Below are positions 26,133 through 34,487 of a DNA stretch of 64,000 bases, piece by piece. The notes under the pieces are model-generated. The model ran no database searches, was not told the DNA's origin, and saw only the letters and a list, made by a program, of their open reading frames with translations. Source of the DNA: Streptomyces spinosus. GTDB taxonomy: Bacteria > Actinomycetota > Actinomycetes > Streptomycetales > Streptomycetaceae. How positions within the stretch are numbered: position 1 is the first letter of the stretch; every line of letters begins with the position of its first letter. The DNA lies in assembly GCF_020400655.1 (NCBI RefSeq), contig NZ_JAINRC010000003.1:186001-250000 (forward strand), in the 5' to 3' direction. The position numbers and the translations under genes were made by a program.

Positions 26133-26264
26133 GCGTGCTCCCTTGCGATGGTGGGCTGGCGGGTGGTCCTGGCGAACGCTCGGCACTGACGGGGGAGTCT
26201 CCTGGACTCGCTCACTCGCTCTCGCTCCGAGACTCTCTCCGAGTGCCCTGCATCCGATGGAAAC

Positions 26265-26291
26265 AACGACTGGAATCCGGACAGAATTCCC
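26265..26291 (-). promoter_or_regulatory. SigR-type promoter of hrdD
   Basis: On the minus strand GGGAAT, 18 bases, then GTT, an exact match to the SigR consensus GGAAT-N18-GTT for thiol-oxidative stress genes. It lies about 135 bases upstream of the hrdD ATG. Confidence 0.75.
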
Positions 26292-26350
26292 AACCCGCCC
26301 CCCAAGTTTTCTGATCATGCAGTACCCTGTCCGCCACGCTGGGAGGCAAG

Positions 26351-26887
26351 ATGCCGTCGGAACCTACTGAGGCGCAGGTCAGACCGGGAGTCGAGGCGGA
26401 CCTCGAAGCCCTCACGGCGATCTACAACCACTACGTGCGTGAGACGGCCATCACGTTCGATACCGCGATCTTCACTCCGGAAGAGCGCCGCCCTTGGCTG
26501 CTCTCCCACCCGGAAGACGGCCCGCACCGGCTGGTGGTTGCCACGGACGCGGAGTCACAGCAGATTCTGGGGTACGCCACATCCAGCCCTTACCGGCCGA
26601 AGCCGGCGTACGCGACGTCCGTGGAGACCTCCGTGTACGTGGCGCCGGACTCCGCACGAGGGGGCACCGGCGGCCGCCGCGGGATCGGCACGCTGCTCTA
26701 CCGCGCCCTCTTCGACGCCCTGGCGGGGCAGGACGTGCACCGCGCCTACGCGGGCATCGCCCAGCCGAACGAGGCCTCCACGCGGCTCCACGAGCGTTTC
26801 GGCTTCACGCACGTGGGAACGTACCGCGAGGTGGGGCGCAAGTTCGGCCGCTACTGGGACGTCGCCTGGTACGAGAAGCCTCTGTAG
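26351..26887 (+). CDS. GNAT N-acetyltransferase, phosphinothricin acetyltransferase-like
   Basis: A 178-residue acetyl-CoA-dependent N-acetyltransferase resembling Bar/Pat. Matching segments are TAIYNHYVRETAITFDT, ATSSPYRPKPAYATSVETSVYV, the acetyl-CoA loop RRGIGTLLYRAL and LHERFGFTHVGTYREVGRKFGRYWDV. Such enzymes acetylate phosphinothricin, methionine sulfoximine or similar amines; the true substrate cannot be fixed here. ATG 26351 has GGGAGGCAAG directly upstream. It is divergent from hrdD. Confidence 0.9.
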   Translation: MPSEPTEAQVRPGVEADLEALTAIYNHYVRETAITFDTAIFTPEERRPWLLSHPEDGPHRLVVATDAESQQILGYATSSPYRPKPAYATSVETSVYVAPDSARGGTGGRRGIGTLLYRALFDALAGQDVHRAYAGIAQPNEASTRLHERFGFTHVGTYREVGRKFGRYWDVAWYEKPL

Positions 26888-26933
26888 TCCGCCCGGACCG
26901 TCACGGCCGCACGACCCGGCCGGACTCCTCACC

Positions 26934-27725
26934 TCATCCGAACTGCACCGAACGCTTGGCCATTCCCATCCAGAACCCGTCGATGACGGACTTCTGCGCG
27001 TCCAGCTCGCCGCCCGCCTCCGCCGCGCCCATGGTCACGAACAGCGGGGCGAAGTGCTCGGTGCGCGGGTGGGCGTAGCGGCCGGCCGGGGCCTTGTCCA
27101 GGAAGTCGAGCAGCGCGTCCCAGTCGCGGCTCTCCAGGGCCCGCCGCCCCCAGTCGTCGAACTCGGAGGACCAGCTCGGCACGCCCCGGCCGGCGTACCG
27201 CAGGGCGGCGAGGTTGTGGGTGAAGAAGCCGGAGCCCACGATCAGCACGCCCTCGTCGCGCAGGGGGGCGAGCTTGCGGCCGATGTCCATCAGGCGCACG
27301 GGGTCGAGGGTGGGCAGGGAGATCTGCAGGACGGGAATGTCGGCGTCCGGGAACATCTCGACGAGGGGGACGTACGCGCCGTGGTCCAGGCCCCGGTCGG
27401 GGATGTCCTGGACGGGGATGCCGGGGGCGCGCAGCAGCTTGCGGACGGACTCGGCGAGCGCGGGGGCGCCGGGAGCGGCGTACCGGACCCGGTAGTAGTG
27501 CTCGGGGAAGCCCCAGAAGTCGTAGACGAGCGGCACGGTCTCGACCGCGCCGAGGGCGAGCGGGGCCTCCTCCCAGTGCGCGGAGACCATGAGGATCGCC
27601 TTGGGCCGGGGCAGGGAGGCGGACCAGGCGGCGAGCTGGCCGGGCCAGACGGGGTCGTCGGCGAGCGGCGGGGCACCGTGGCTGAGGTACAGGGCGGGCA
27701 TGCGCTCCTGGGCGGTGGCGGACAT
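26934..27725 (-). CDS. Class III extradiol ring-cleavage dioxygenase (DODA/YgiD-like)
   Basis: A 263-residue member of the LigB superfamily related to 4,5-DOPA extradiol dioxygenase. MPALYLSHGAPPLADD supplies the first metal histidine and VSAHWEEAPLALGAVETVPLVYDFWGFP (read in parts) the second. LDHGAYVPLVEMFPDADIPVLQ and HPRTEHFAPLFVTMGAA carry further conserved histidines. It cleaves catecholic rings; substrate unknown. ATG 27725 is chosen; an in-frame upstream start would run into the promoter. It is divergent from a MarR regulator with repeated operator-like sequences between them. Confidence 0.88.
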   Translation of the reverse strand: MSATAQERMPALYLSHGAPPLADDPVWPGQLAAWSASLPRPKAILMVSAHWEEAPLALGAVETVPLVYDFWGFPEHYYRVRYAAPGAPALAESVRKLLRAPGIPVQDIPDRGLDHGAYVPLVEMFPDADIPVLQISLPTLDPVRLMDIGRKLAPLRDEGVLIVGSGFFTHNLAALRYAGRGVPSWSSEFDDWGRRALESRDWDALLDFLDKAPAGRYAHPRTEHFAPLFVTMGAAEAGGELDAQKSVIDGFWMGMAKRSVQFG

Positions 27726-27752
27726 CGCGGCGGCTCCCGGTGATCCAGTTGC

Positions 27753-27807
27753 TTTAAGTCTCAAGTTCTCACGGAAACTCTACGCCCGACTTGTTCAAGT
27801 TTCAAGG
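27753..27807. promoter_or_regulatory. Direct-repeat operator candidates between dioxygenase and MarR genes
   Basis: TTTAAGTCTCAAG at 27753 and TTCAAGTTTCAAG at 27794 agree at 11 of 13 positions, with starts 41 bp apart. They lie between the divergent starts, so they are probable binding sites for the MarR-type regulator. Confidence 0.5.
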
Positions 27808-27830
27808 AGCTGCCTCGTACAGTGGGGGAT

Positions 27831-28343
27831 ATGAACACGGCACCGGACCCCGCCGCCGCGCGGCACCGCTGGCTCACCGACGAGGAACAGCGCATCTGGC
27901 GGGCCTACCTGCACGCCACCACCCTGCTGGAGGACCACCTCGACCGGCAGCTCCAGCGCGACGCGGGGATGCCGCACATCTACTACGGCCTCCTCGTCAG
28001 CCTCGCCGAGGCGCCGCGCCGCCGGCTGCGGATGACCGAGCTGGCGATGAAGGCCAAGATCACCCGCTCCCGGCTGTCGCACGCCATCGCGCGGCTGGAG
28101 AAGAACGGCTGGGTACGCCGTGAGGACTGCCCCAGCGACAAGCGCGGCCAGTTCGCCGTCCTCACCGACGCGGGCCACGAGGTGCTGCGGCGCACCGCGC
28201 CCGGCCACGTCAGCGCCGTACGACAGGCCCTGTTCGACCGGCTGAGCCCGGAACAGCAGAAGGCCCTCGGCGAGATCATGGAGATCGTCGCCGAGGGCCT
28301 CCAGCCCAACGAAGCGGGTGCGGACCTGCCCTGGCTGCGTTAG
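27831..28343 (+). CDS. MarR family transcriptional regulator
   Basis: A 170-residue winged-helix regulator. LLVSLAEAPRRRLRMTELAMKAKITRSRLSHAIARLEKNGW (read in parts) is the MarR recognition helix region, and VRREDCPSDKRGQFAVLTDAGHEVL is the wing. I use ATG 27831; GTG 27822 is in frame three codons upstream. It is divergent from a DODA-type dioxygenase, and control of that gene in response to an aromatic ligand is a reasonable inference. Confidence 0.88.
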   Translation: MNTAPDPAAARHRWLTDEEQRIWRAYLHATTLLEDHLDRQLQRDAGMPHIYYGLLVSLAEAPRRRLRMTELAMKAKITRSRLSHAIARLEKNGWVRREDCPSDKRGQFAVLTDAGHEVLRRTAPGHVSAVRQALFDRLSPEQQKALGEIMEIVAEGLQPNEAGADLPWLR

Positions 28344-28348
28344 GGCCT

Positions 28349-28391
28349 CTCGTTCGGATCATGCCGGGCTCGCGGGCCTGATCCGAACGAG
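28349..28391. repeat. 13-bp inverted repeat with 17-base loop, terminator or dispersed element
   Basis: CTCGTTCGGATCA and TGATCCGAACGAG are exact inverted copies at the end of the MarR gene. It can act as a terminator for MarR and for the converging MFS gene. The sequence type also resembles short terminal-repeat elements I recall from other Streptomyces genomes. Confidence 0.55.
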
Positions 28392-28423
28392 CGATCCTTA
28401 GGCGGGCCGGGCCGTACGGCCGG

Positions 28424-29962
28424 TCAGTGGGCCACCACCGGCACCGGGAGCTCGTCCTCGGCGCCCTCGCCCGAGGCCATCGGGACGGAACCGGGACGGC
28501 CGGCGTTGACGAAGGTGAACGCGATCAGGGCGGCGACCGCCAGGATGCCGACGGCGAACCAGATCGCGGTGCTGTACCCGTGCACCTGGCCCTGCAGCGC
28601 CACCAGCTGCTGCTGCGGCCTGGAGGCGGCACCGGCGATGTGGTCCTTGATGTACGAGGTGGTCGCCGACGCGGCGATGGTGTTCAGCAGGGCGGTGCCG
28701 ATCGCGCCGCCCACCTGCTGCGAGGTGTTGACCATCGCGGAGGCCACACCGGCGTCCCGGGGCTCGACGCCCTGGGTCGCCAGGGACATCGCCGGCATGA
28801 ACGCCGTACCCATGCCGAGGCCGAGCAGCACCATCGCGGGCAGCAGCAGGGCGGCGTAGGAGGAGTCGATCTCCAGCTGGGTCAGCAGGAGCATGCCGAT
28901 CGCCGCGACCAGGAAGCCCGGGCCCATCAGCAGGCGGGCCGGGACGCGGGTCATCAGCCGGGTGCCGATCTGGGTGGAGCCGGTGATCATGCCGGCCACC
29001 ATCGGCAGGAAGGCGAAGCCGGTCTTGACCGGCGAGTAGCCCTTCACGACCTGGAGGTAGTAGGTCAGGAAGAGGAACAGGCCGAACATGCCGATGATCG
29101 CGAGGCCGAGGGAGAGGTAGATCCCGCCGCGGTTGCGGTCCGTCACCACGCGCAGCGGCAGCAGCGGGGCCTTGACCCGGGACTCCACGACCGCGAACGC
29201 GACCAGCAGCACCACGGACGCGACGAACATCGACACGGTCACCGCGTCGCCCCAGCCGTCGGACTCGGCGCGGGTGAAGCCGTAGACGAGCGCGACCAGG
29301 CCGAGGGTGGACAGCAGGACGCCCGGGATGTCGAGCGGGTTGCGGTTGCGGCCGCCCTCCGGCTCACGGATGACGAAGTAGGCGCCGGCCGCGGCCACCA
29401 CGGCGAACGGGACGTTCACGAAGAAGGTCCAGCGCCAGTCCAGGTACTCGGTGAGGAAACCGCCGAGGATCAGGCCGACGGCACCGCCACCGCCCGCGAT
29501 GGCGCCGTAGATGCCGAACGCCTTGGCGCGCTCCTTGGCGTCGGTGAACATCACCGCGAGCAGGGACAGCGCGGCCGGGGCGAGCAGCGCGCCGAAGACG
29601 CCCTGGAGGGCGCGGGCGCCGAACATCATCGAGCCGGTGGTGGCGGCACCGCCGAGCGCGGAGGCGGCGGCGAAACCGGCGAGGCCGAGCACGAAGGCGC
29701 GCTTGCGGCCCCACAGGTCGGCGATCCGGCCGCCGAAGAGCAGCAGGCCGCCGAAGGCGAGGGCGTAGGCCGTGACGACCCACTGCCGGTTGCCGTCGGA
29801 TATGCCGAGGTCGGTCTGGGCGGAGGGAAGGGCGATGTTCACGATGGTGGCGTCGAGGACGACCATCAGCTGGGCGAGCGCGATGAACACGAGCGCCTTC
29901 CAGCGGTTGGCGTCACCGCTCGCAGCGGCGGCGCCGGGAGCCTTGAGGGCTGCTTCGGACAT
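28424..29962 (-). CDS. MFS transporter, DHA2/EmrB-QacA type (14 TM)
   Basis: A 512-residue exporter with about 14 membrane segments. Signatures are AQLMVVLDATIVNIALPSAQ in helix 1, LFGGRIADLWGRKRAFVLG after helix 2, and GLILGGFLTEYLDWRWTFFVNVPFAV around helix 5. It is followed on the same strand, upstream, by a TetR regulator. ATG 29962 begins MSEAALKAPG; the longer open frame contains 23-bp repeats and no homology. Substrate unknown, multidrug-type efflux by family. Confidence 0.9.
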   Translation of the reverse strand: MSEAALKAPGAAAASGDANRWKALVFIALAQLMVVLDATIVNIALPSAQTDLGISDGNRQWVVTAYALAFGGLLLFGGRIADLWGRKRAFVLGLAGFAAASALGGAATTGSMMFGARALQGVFGALLAPAALSLLAVMFTDAKERAKAFGIYGAIAGGGGAVGLILGGFLTEYLDWRWTFFVNVPFAVVAAAGAYFVIREPEGGRNRNPLDIPGVLLSTLGLVALVYGFTRAESDGWGDAVTVSMFVASVVLLVAFAVVESRVKAPLLPLRVVTDRNRGGIYLSLGLAIIGMFGLFLFLTYYLQVVKGYSPVKTGFAFLPMVAGMITGSTQIGTRLMTRVPARLLMGPGFLVAAIGMLLLTQLEIDSSYAALLLPAMVLLGLGMGTAFMPAMSLATQGVEPRDAGVASAMVNTSQQVGGAIGTALLNTIAASATTSYIKDHIAGAASRPQQQLVALQGQVHGYSTAIWFAVGILAVAALIAFTFVNAGRPGSVPMASGEGAEDELPVPVVAH

Positions 29963-29981
29963 GGAGATACCCACTTCGGGA

Positions 29982-30050
29982 CTTCGTGACGGAGAAGACC
30001 GGACCTTCGTGAGGGAGAGAACCGGAACTTCGTGAAGGAGGAGGTGACGA
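29982..30050. repeat. Three 23-bp tandem repeats upstream of the MFS gene
   Basis: CTTCGTGA recurs at 29982, 30005 and 30028, an exact 23-bp period. Each copy is followed by a purine-rich GGAG-ACCGGA-like tail that decays in the third. They lie 20-90 bases before the MFS start in its promoter or leader. The 30051-30198 remainder is an AG-rich spacer with no gene. Confidence 0.75.
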
Positions 30051-30198
30051 AAGGTGTGACGGAAAAATGATGAGAAAACGGAGTACGACGGAAAGATGAA
30101 GGGGACGCGCTTCGGAAGGAGGACGGGCGGAAGGCGGACCGGCCGTTCCACGGAGGGTGGACCGGGTGCGGGAGCCGAACTGATCGGTCAGTCGTCGG

Positions 30199-30846
30199 TC
30201 AGCAGTCGCGCAGCTCCCTGATGTTCACGGCCCGGCCCGGCAGGGCGGAGCGGGCCGGGGCCCGCAGACCGTCGAGGAACAGCTGCAGATGGCGGTGGAC
30301 GAAGCGGTCGCCGCGCATGCAGTCCGTCCCGGCCGGGGGCCGGCTCAGCTGGGCCACGACGATCATCAGATCGCCGACGCCGACGTCCGCCCGGAGCTGC
30401 CCGGCCGCCTTGGCCCGGCCCATGACCTCCTCGACCAGCTGCTCGACGCGCTCGCGGGAGGCCTCCAGGTCGGGGTGGTGCTGGTCGAAGGTGCTGGACA
30501 CCATGGGGCACAGCGCACTGATCCGCTCGTCGGCGGCGGTGTGCACGAAGCGCTCCAGGGCGGCGAAGGCGTCCCCGGTCTCCGCGAGGGCCCGCTCGGC
30601 CGCCTCGGCCGTGCGGTCCATGACGGAGCAGACGACCTCGCGGACGAGGGCGTCACGGTCGGGGAAGTTGCGGTACACCGTGGCGTTGCCGACGCCGGCC
30701 CGGCGGGCGATCTCGTCCAGCGGCACGTCCGGACCGTGCTCGACGAACATCTCCCGGGCGGCGGTGATGATCCGCTCCCGGTTGCGCAGGGCGTCGGCGC
30801 GCGGCCGGGGCGCCTTGCGCGCGGAGGGGGCGGTCGTGGCGGGCAC
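30199..30846 (-). CDS. TetR family transcriptional regulator (YcdC-like N-terminus)
   Basis: A 215-residue TetR regulator. DNA-binding helices are RERIITAAREMFVEHGPDVP and LDEIARRAGVGNATVYRNFPDRDAL (read in parts). A helical domain follows and ends GRAVNIRELRDC. GTG 30846 is chosen for GAGGAG 7 bases upstream; the frame is open another 54 codons. It lies upstream of and collinear with the DHA2 exporter and probably represses it and itself through the palindrome at 30994. Confidence 0.88.
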   Translation of the reverse strand: MPATTAPSARKAPRPRADALRNRERIITAAREMFVEHGPDVPLDEIARRAGVGNATVYRNFPDRDALVREVVCSVMDRTAEAAERALAETGDAFAALERFVHTAADERISALCPMVSSTFDQHHPDLEASRERVEQLVEEVMGRAKAAGQLRADVGVGDLMIVVAQLSRPPAGTDCMRGDRFVHRHLQLFLDGLRAPARSALPGRAVNIRELRDC

Positions 30847-30993
30847 GGTGTACTCCTCGGGTCGGTCGGGATGCTGCGTGATGGGTGCGCCGTGTGGCGC
30901 GTGAGGTGAGTCGGCGGCGGCCGCTCGACGGTGAGCGTTCCGCGCCCGGTGTGATCCGGGGAGCCGGTCCCCGTTTCCGTCGGACACAGGGCT

Positions 30994-31016
30994 AAACGGG
31001 GAAACCATCCCCGGTT
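30994..31016. promoter_or_regulatory. Inverted-repeat operator before the TetR gene
   Basis: AAACGGGGA and TCCCCGGTT, 8 of 9 positions complementary, are separated by five bases. The 30847-31204 gap holds no gene; this is its clearest feature. A TetR-type operator is the likely reading. Confidence 0.5.
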
Positions 31017-31204
31017 ATTTCCCGACCGCCGAAAGAAGTGATGTGACCTGAGACACAATCACCACCCGCCGGGATTCACCCCTCCGCCGCCCCGCTTTCC
31101 CACGGTCGGTCCCCTCCAGCGCGCGCCCCCCGACCCGCAGACACAGGGTGAGCGCAAGGGTGCAGCCGGAGACCGGCGGCTGCCGTGGCGCGAAAGGTCC
31201 CTGC

Positions 31205-32515
31205 ATGCAGCCGCAGCCGCAGCCCCGCCCCCGCCGCCGCATACGCCGGCGCCGGGTTGCCGCCCTGTCGATGGTGACCGCACTGACCCTCGCGGTCAGC
31301 ACCTCGGCCGGGACCGGCAGCCTCACGGCGCCCGCCTCCGCCGCCGGGCCCGACAACCTGGCCCGCAACTCCGCGCTCATCCCCTGCATGATCCGTGGCG
31401 GTCTGGACGTGCAGATGACCGAGGGCCTGCCCACCCCGTCCGGCTACTCCCGCGCCACCGGCACCGTCCGCGCCCTGACCCTGATGGTGGACTTCCCCGA
31501 CGCGCCCGGACCGGGCAGCGCGATGGACCGCTTCCACGAGTTCTTCCCGCAGACCCAGGAGTGGTTCCGCACCGCGTCGTACGGCCGTCTCGACTACCGC
31601 CCCGAAACCCCCGTCGCCACCTGGCTGCGCATGCCGAAGACCTTCCAGGCGTACGGCATAGAACGCGGCGCGCCCTTCGACCCCGGCTACCGGAACCTGG
31701 TCCAGGACATCGTGGCCACCGCCGACCCGGCCGTGGACTTCCGCGACTACGACCTGCTCAACGTGCTCATCACCCCGAACGCCGGCCCCTCCGCCCTGGA
31801 CACCGTGCTGTCCGTGACCTTCGCGGGGAACGACGACGCCCCGGTCGCCGACGGCGTGCGCATATCCAACGCCTCCTTCGTCTACTCCCGCCAGGACGAC
31901 GGCTCCGGCTCCTACTCCCGCACCGGCTACCGGGTGCTGCCGCACGAGAACGGTCACATCTTCGGCCTGCCCGACCTGTACACCCAGGAGGGCGGGGGCG
32001 CGGTCGGGCACTGGGACATCATGAGCGAGGACTGGGGCGCCAACAACGACCTGCTCGGCTGGCACAAGTGGAAGCTGGGCTGGCTGGACGGCGGCCAGGT
32101 CGCCTGCGCGGCGGCCCGGGGCGGCACCGAGTACACCCTGACCCCGCTGTACAGGACGGGCGGCGGAAAGCTCATCCTGGTGCCGGTCACCGCGGGCAGC
32201 ACCTACGCGCTGGAGGTACGCGCGCAGGGCGGCAACGACGAGGCGGTGTGCCGCCCGGGAGTGCTCATCTACAAGGTCGACGGCGCCGTCGACACCGGCC
32301 GCGGCCCGGTCACCGTCTACGACAGCCACCGCCAGAGCGGCGGCTGCACCCGCAGCCCCAACGTCCACGCCGAACTCTCCGACGCGCCGTTCGGCCCGGG
32401 AGAGACGTTCAAGGACCCCCGCCACGGCATCACCGTCCAGGTCCTGAGCGCGGACGAGGAAGGCGACTACCGGATACGGATCACGAGGGGGGCGGGGGCG
32501 GGGGTCGGGGCGTGA
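31205..32515 (+). CDS. Secreted M6-family (immune inhibitor A-like) metalloprotease
   Basis: A 436-residue secreted zinc protease. An Arg-rich twin-arginine-compatible N-terminus (RRRIRRRRVAALSMV) and hydrophobic core end near APASAAGPD. The catalytic motif is H247-E-N-G-H251 in LPHENGHIFGLPDLY, followed by the Met-turn-like GHWDIMSEDWGANND. That order matches M6 domain proteins. The C-terminus (about 300-436) is beta-rich, including TYALEVRAQGGNDEAVCRPGVLIY. Four cysteines suggest extracellular disulfides. ATG 31205 is preceded by GAAAGG. Confidence 0.85.
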   Translation: MQPQPQPRPRRRIRRRRVAALSMVTALTLAVSTSAGTGSLTAPASAAGPDNLARNSALIPCMIRGGLDVQMTEGLPTPSGYSRATGTVRALTLMVDFPDAPGPGSAMDRFHEFFPQTQEWFRTASYGRLDYRPETPVATWLRMPKTFQAYGIERGAPFDPGYRNLVQDIVATADPAVDFRDYDLLNVLITPNAGPSALDTVLSVTFAGNDDAPVADGVRISNASFVYSRQDDGSGSYSRTGYRVLPHENGHIFGLPDLYTQEGGGAVGHWDIMSEDWGANNDLLGWHKWKLGWLDGGQVACAAARGGTEYTLTPLYRTGGGKLILVPVTAGSTYALEVRAQGGNDEAVCRPGVLIYKVDGAVDTGRGPVTVYDSHRQSGGCTRSPNVHAELSDAPFGPGETFKDPRHGITVQVLSADEEGDYRIRITRGAGAGVGA

Positions 32516-32655
32516 GGGGGCGGCCGGGGGGTGATCGACGGATCCCGGGCGGGCCGCGAACCGCCTGACACGGGGCGGGCACGGGACCGGCTCACGGCCG
32601 GCCGGGAGAGGTTTACCGTAGGCGTGCCCCGATGGGACGCCGTACCGGAGAGACG

Positions 32656-34299
32656 ATGCCCGCGATGACCGCAGTGGATGCCGATGCCCCCGCCGGAGCC
32701 GGCACGCCGGCGGAGGCGGTCGGACCGCTGCTGCGGGGCGTCACGGTGCTACGGCGGCTCACCGAGGCGGGCGGCACGCTGAGCCCGAGCGCGCTGGAAC
32801 GGGCCACCGGCCTCGCCCGCTCCACGGTGGACCGGATCACCGGCACCCTCGGCCGCATGGGCTACGTCCGCCTCGACGGCCGGGACGTCGTCCTCACCCC
32901 CCGCGTGATGGAGCTGGGCAACGCCTACCTGGCCGCCCTGCGCCTGCCCGCCCTGCTCGACGCGCGCGCCGACACCCTCGCCGACGAACTGGACGAGTCG
33001 GTGTCGCTCGCGGTCGCCGACCTCGACGGCGTCCGCTTCATCCACCAGGCCACCCGCCGCCGCGCGCTGTCCGTGAGCTTCCGCATCGGCGACCTGCTGC
33101 CGGCCGAACGGACCGCGCCGGGCGCGCTGTTCGCGACCGAGTGGACGGAGGCGGACTGGACCCGCTGGCGGGAACGCCGGGCGCAGGACGCACGGGACGC
33201 GTCCTTCCCCGCGGTACCGCCGAGAGCGGACCCCACGGCCGCCCCCTGTTCCCCGCCCCCCTCCCCGGACTCCTTCGCGCAGCGGGTGGAGCGGGCGCGC
33301 CGGGACGGCTGGGCCGTCGACGACCAGCTGATCGAGCCGGGCCTGGTCGCGGTGTCCGTACCGGTACGGGACCCCGGCACCGGCCGAGTGGCCTGCGTGG
33401 CGAGCGTGGTCAGCCACACCAGCCGGCACTCCGCGGCGGACCTGCGCACCAGCCTGCTGCCCCGGCTGCGTACGGCGGTGACGGCGATGGAGACGGACCT
33501 GCGCACCGCGCCCGCACCGGAGCCCGGTCCGGCGCCGGCCGGCCTGGCGACCTGGACCACGGCGTCCAAGCACGAACTCGGCCGGGACTTCGTGGAGTCG
33601 CTGGCCCGGGGCCTGACGGTACTGACGGCGTTCGGCGAGGGCCGCGCGGCGCCGTCCCTCACGGAGGTGGCCCGCGCGACCGGGCTGTCCCGGGCCACCG
33701 CACGCCGGGCGCTGCTCACCCACGAGCACCTGGGCCTGGTGGCCGCACACCCCGACCGCACGTACACCCTCACCCCGCGCGTCCTGGACCTCGGCTTCCC
33801 GGCCCTGTCCCGGACGACACTGCCCCGCCTGGCCGAACCGCACCTGCGGGCCCTGGCGGACACGGCAGGGGAACCGACGGCACTGGCGGTGCTGACGAGC
33901 GACGGCAAGGAGATCCAGTACACGGCCGGAGCGGGCACGAGCCGGGTCCTGACCGTACAGATCAGCGTGGGCACACGACTGCCGGCGACCGCGACCTCCC
34001 TGGGCCGCGTCCTCCTGGCGGACACCACCGCCCCCCTGTCCCCCACGCTCACCGAGGTCCGCTCCCAGGGGTACGCCCTGGTCGACGAGGAGCTGGAATC
34101 GGGCCTGCGGTCCATCGCCGTACCGGTACGGGACCGCGCGGGCCGCACGGTGGCCGCCCTGAACGTCTCCACCCACGCGGCCCGCCGCACCCTGCGGGAC
34201 GTCGTCGCCGACCTCCTGCCCGCCCTGCACGCGACGGCGGCCCACATCCAGCAGGACCTCCACACCGCATCCCGCTTCACCCACGTCCCCCCGTCCTGA
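32656..34299 (+). CDS. Tandem double IclR-family transcriptional regulator
   Basis: A 547-residue protein made of two complete IclR units in a row. Unit 1 has a winged helix with GLARSTVDRITGTLGRMGYV near residue 60 and an effector domain ending near 290. Unit 2 repeats the pattern with SLARGLTVLTAFGEG, GLSRATARRALLTHEHLGLV and LRSIAVPVRDRAGRTVAALNVS. A Pro/Ala linker joins them. Single IclR proteins are about 250 residues, so this is a covalent dimer. ATG 32656 has GGAGAG upstream; ATG 32632 is the alternative. The gene stops 44 bases before tRNA-Arg. Confidence 0.88.
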   Translation: MPAMTAVDADAPAGAGTPAEAVGPLLRGVTVLRRLTEAGGTLSPSALERATGLARSTVDRITGTLGRMGYVRLDGRDVVLTPRVMELGNAYLAALRLPALLDARADTLADELDESVSLAVADLDGVRFIHQATRRRALSVSFRIGDLLPAERTAPGALFATEWTEADWTRWRERRAQDARDASFPAVPPRADPTAAPCSPPPSPDSFAQRVERARRDGWAVDDQLIEPGLVAVSVPVRDPGTGRVACVASVVSHTSRHSAADLRTSLLPRLRTAVTAMETDLRTAPAPEPGPAPAGLATWTTASKHELGRDFVESLARGLTVLTAFGEGRAAPSLTEVARATGLSRATARRALLTHEHLGLVAAHPDRTYTLTPRVLDLGFPALSRTTLPRLAEPHLRALADTAGEPTALAVLTSDGKEIQYTAGAGTSRVLTVQISVGTRLPATATSLGRVLLADTTAPLSPTLTEVRSQGYALVDEELESGLRSIAVPVRDRAGRTVAALNVSTHAARRTLRDVVADLLPALHATAAHIQQDLHTASRFTHVPPS

Positions 34300-34343
34300 T
34301 CCGGTACTCTGTGGACCAAGCGCCCACCAGGACGCCCACCCAC

Positions 34344-34416
34344 GCCTTCGTAGCTCAGGGGATAGAGCACCGCTCTCCTAAAGCGGGTGTCGCAGGTTCG
34401 AATCCTGCCGGGGGCA
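34344..34416 (+). tRNA. tRNA-Arg (anticodon CCU)
   Basis: Seventy-three bases fold as a full cloverleaf: acceptor GCCTTCG with CGGGGGC, D-arm GCTC...GAGC, anticodon stem CCGCT/AGCGG around loop CTCCTAA (anticodon CCT at 34377-34379), and T-arm GCAGG-TTCGAAT-CCTGC. The 3' CCA is not encoded (ACA follows). It is the integration target of the adjacent AICE, and its sequence stays intact because attL restores the 3' half. Confidence 0.96.
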
Positions 34417-34417
34417 C
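34375..34417 (+). other. attL of the integrative element (43-bp direct repeat)
   Basis: The 43 bases from the anticodon loop to just past the tRNA 3' end recur identically at 48987-49029. This is the expected core for a tyrosine integrase that uses a tRNA 3' half. Confidence 0.93.
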
Positions 34418-34423
34418 AAGGGA

Positions 34424-34457
34424 AAAGGCCCCGGACCGATCATGGTCCGGGGCCTTT
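34424..34457 (-). terminator. Terminator downstream of int
   Basis: AAAGGCCCCGGACC and GGTCCGGGGCCTTT form a 14-bp perfect stem with a 6-base loop, just inside attL and 30 bases after the integrase stop. Confidence 0.85.
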
Positions 34458-34487
34458 GACATCCACTTCTGACATCAACGCTGGTGG

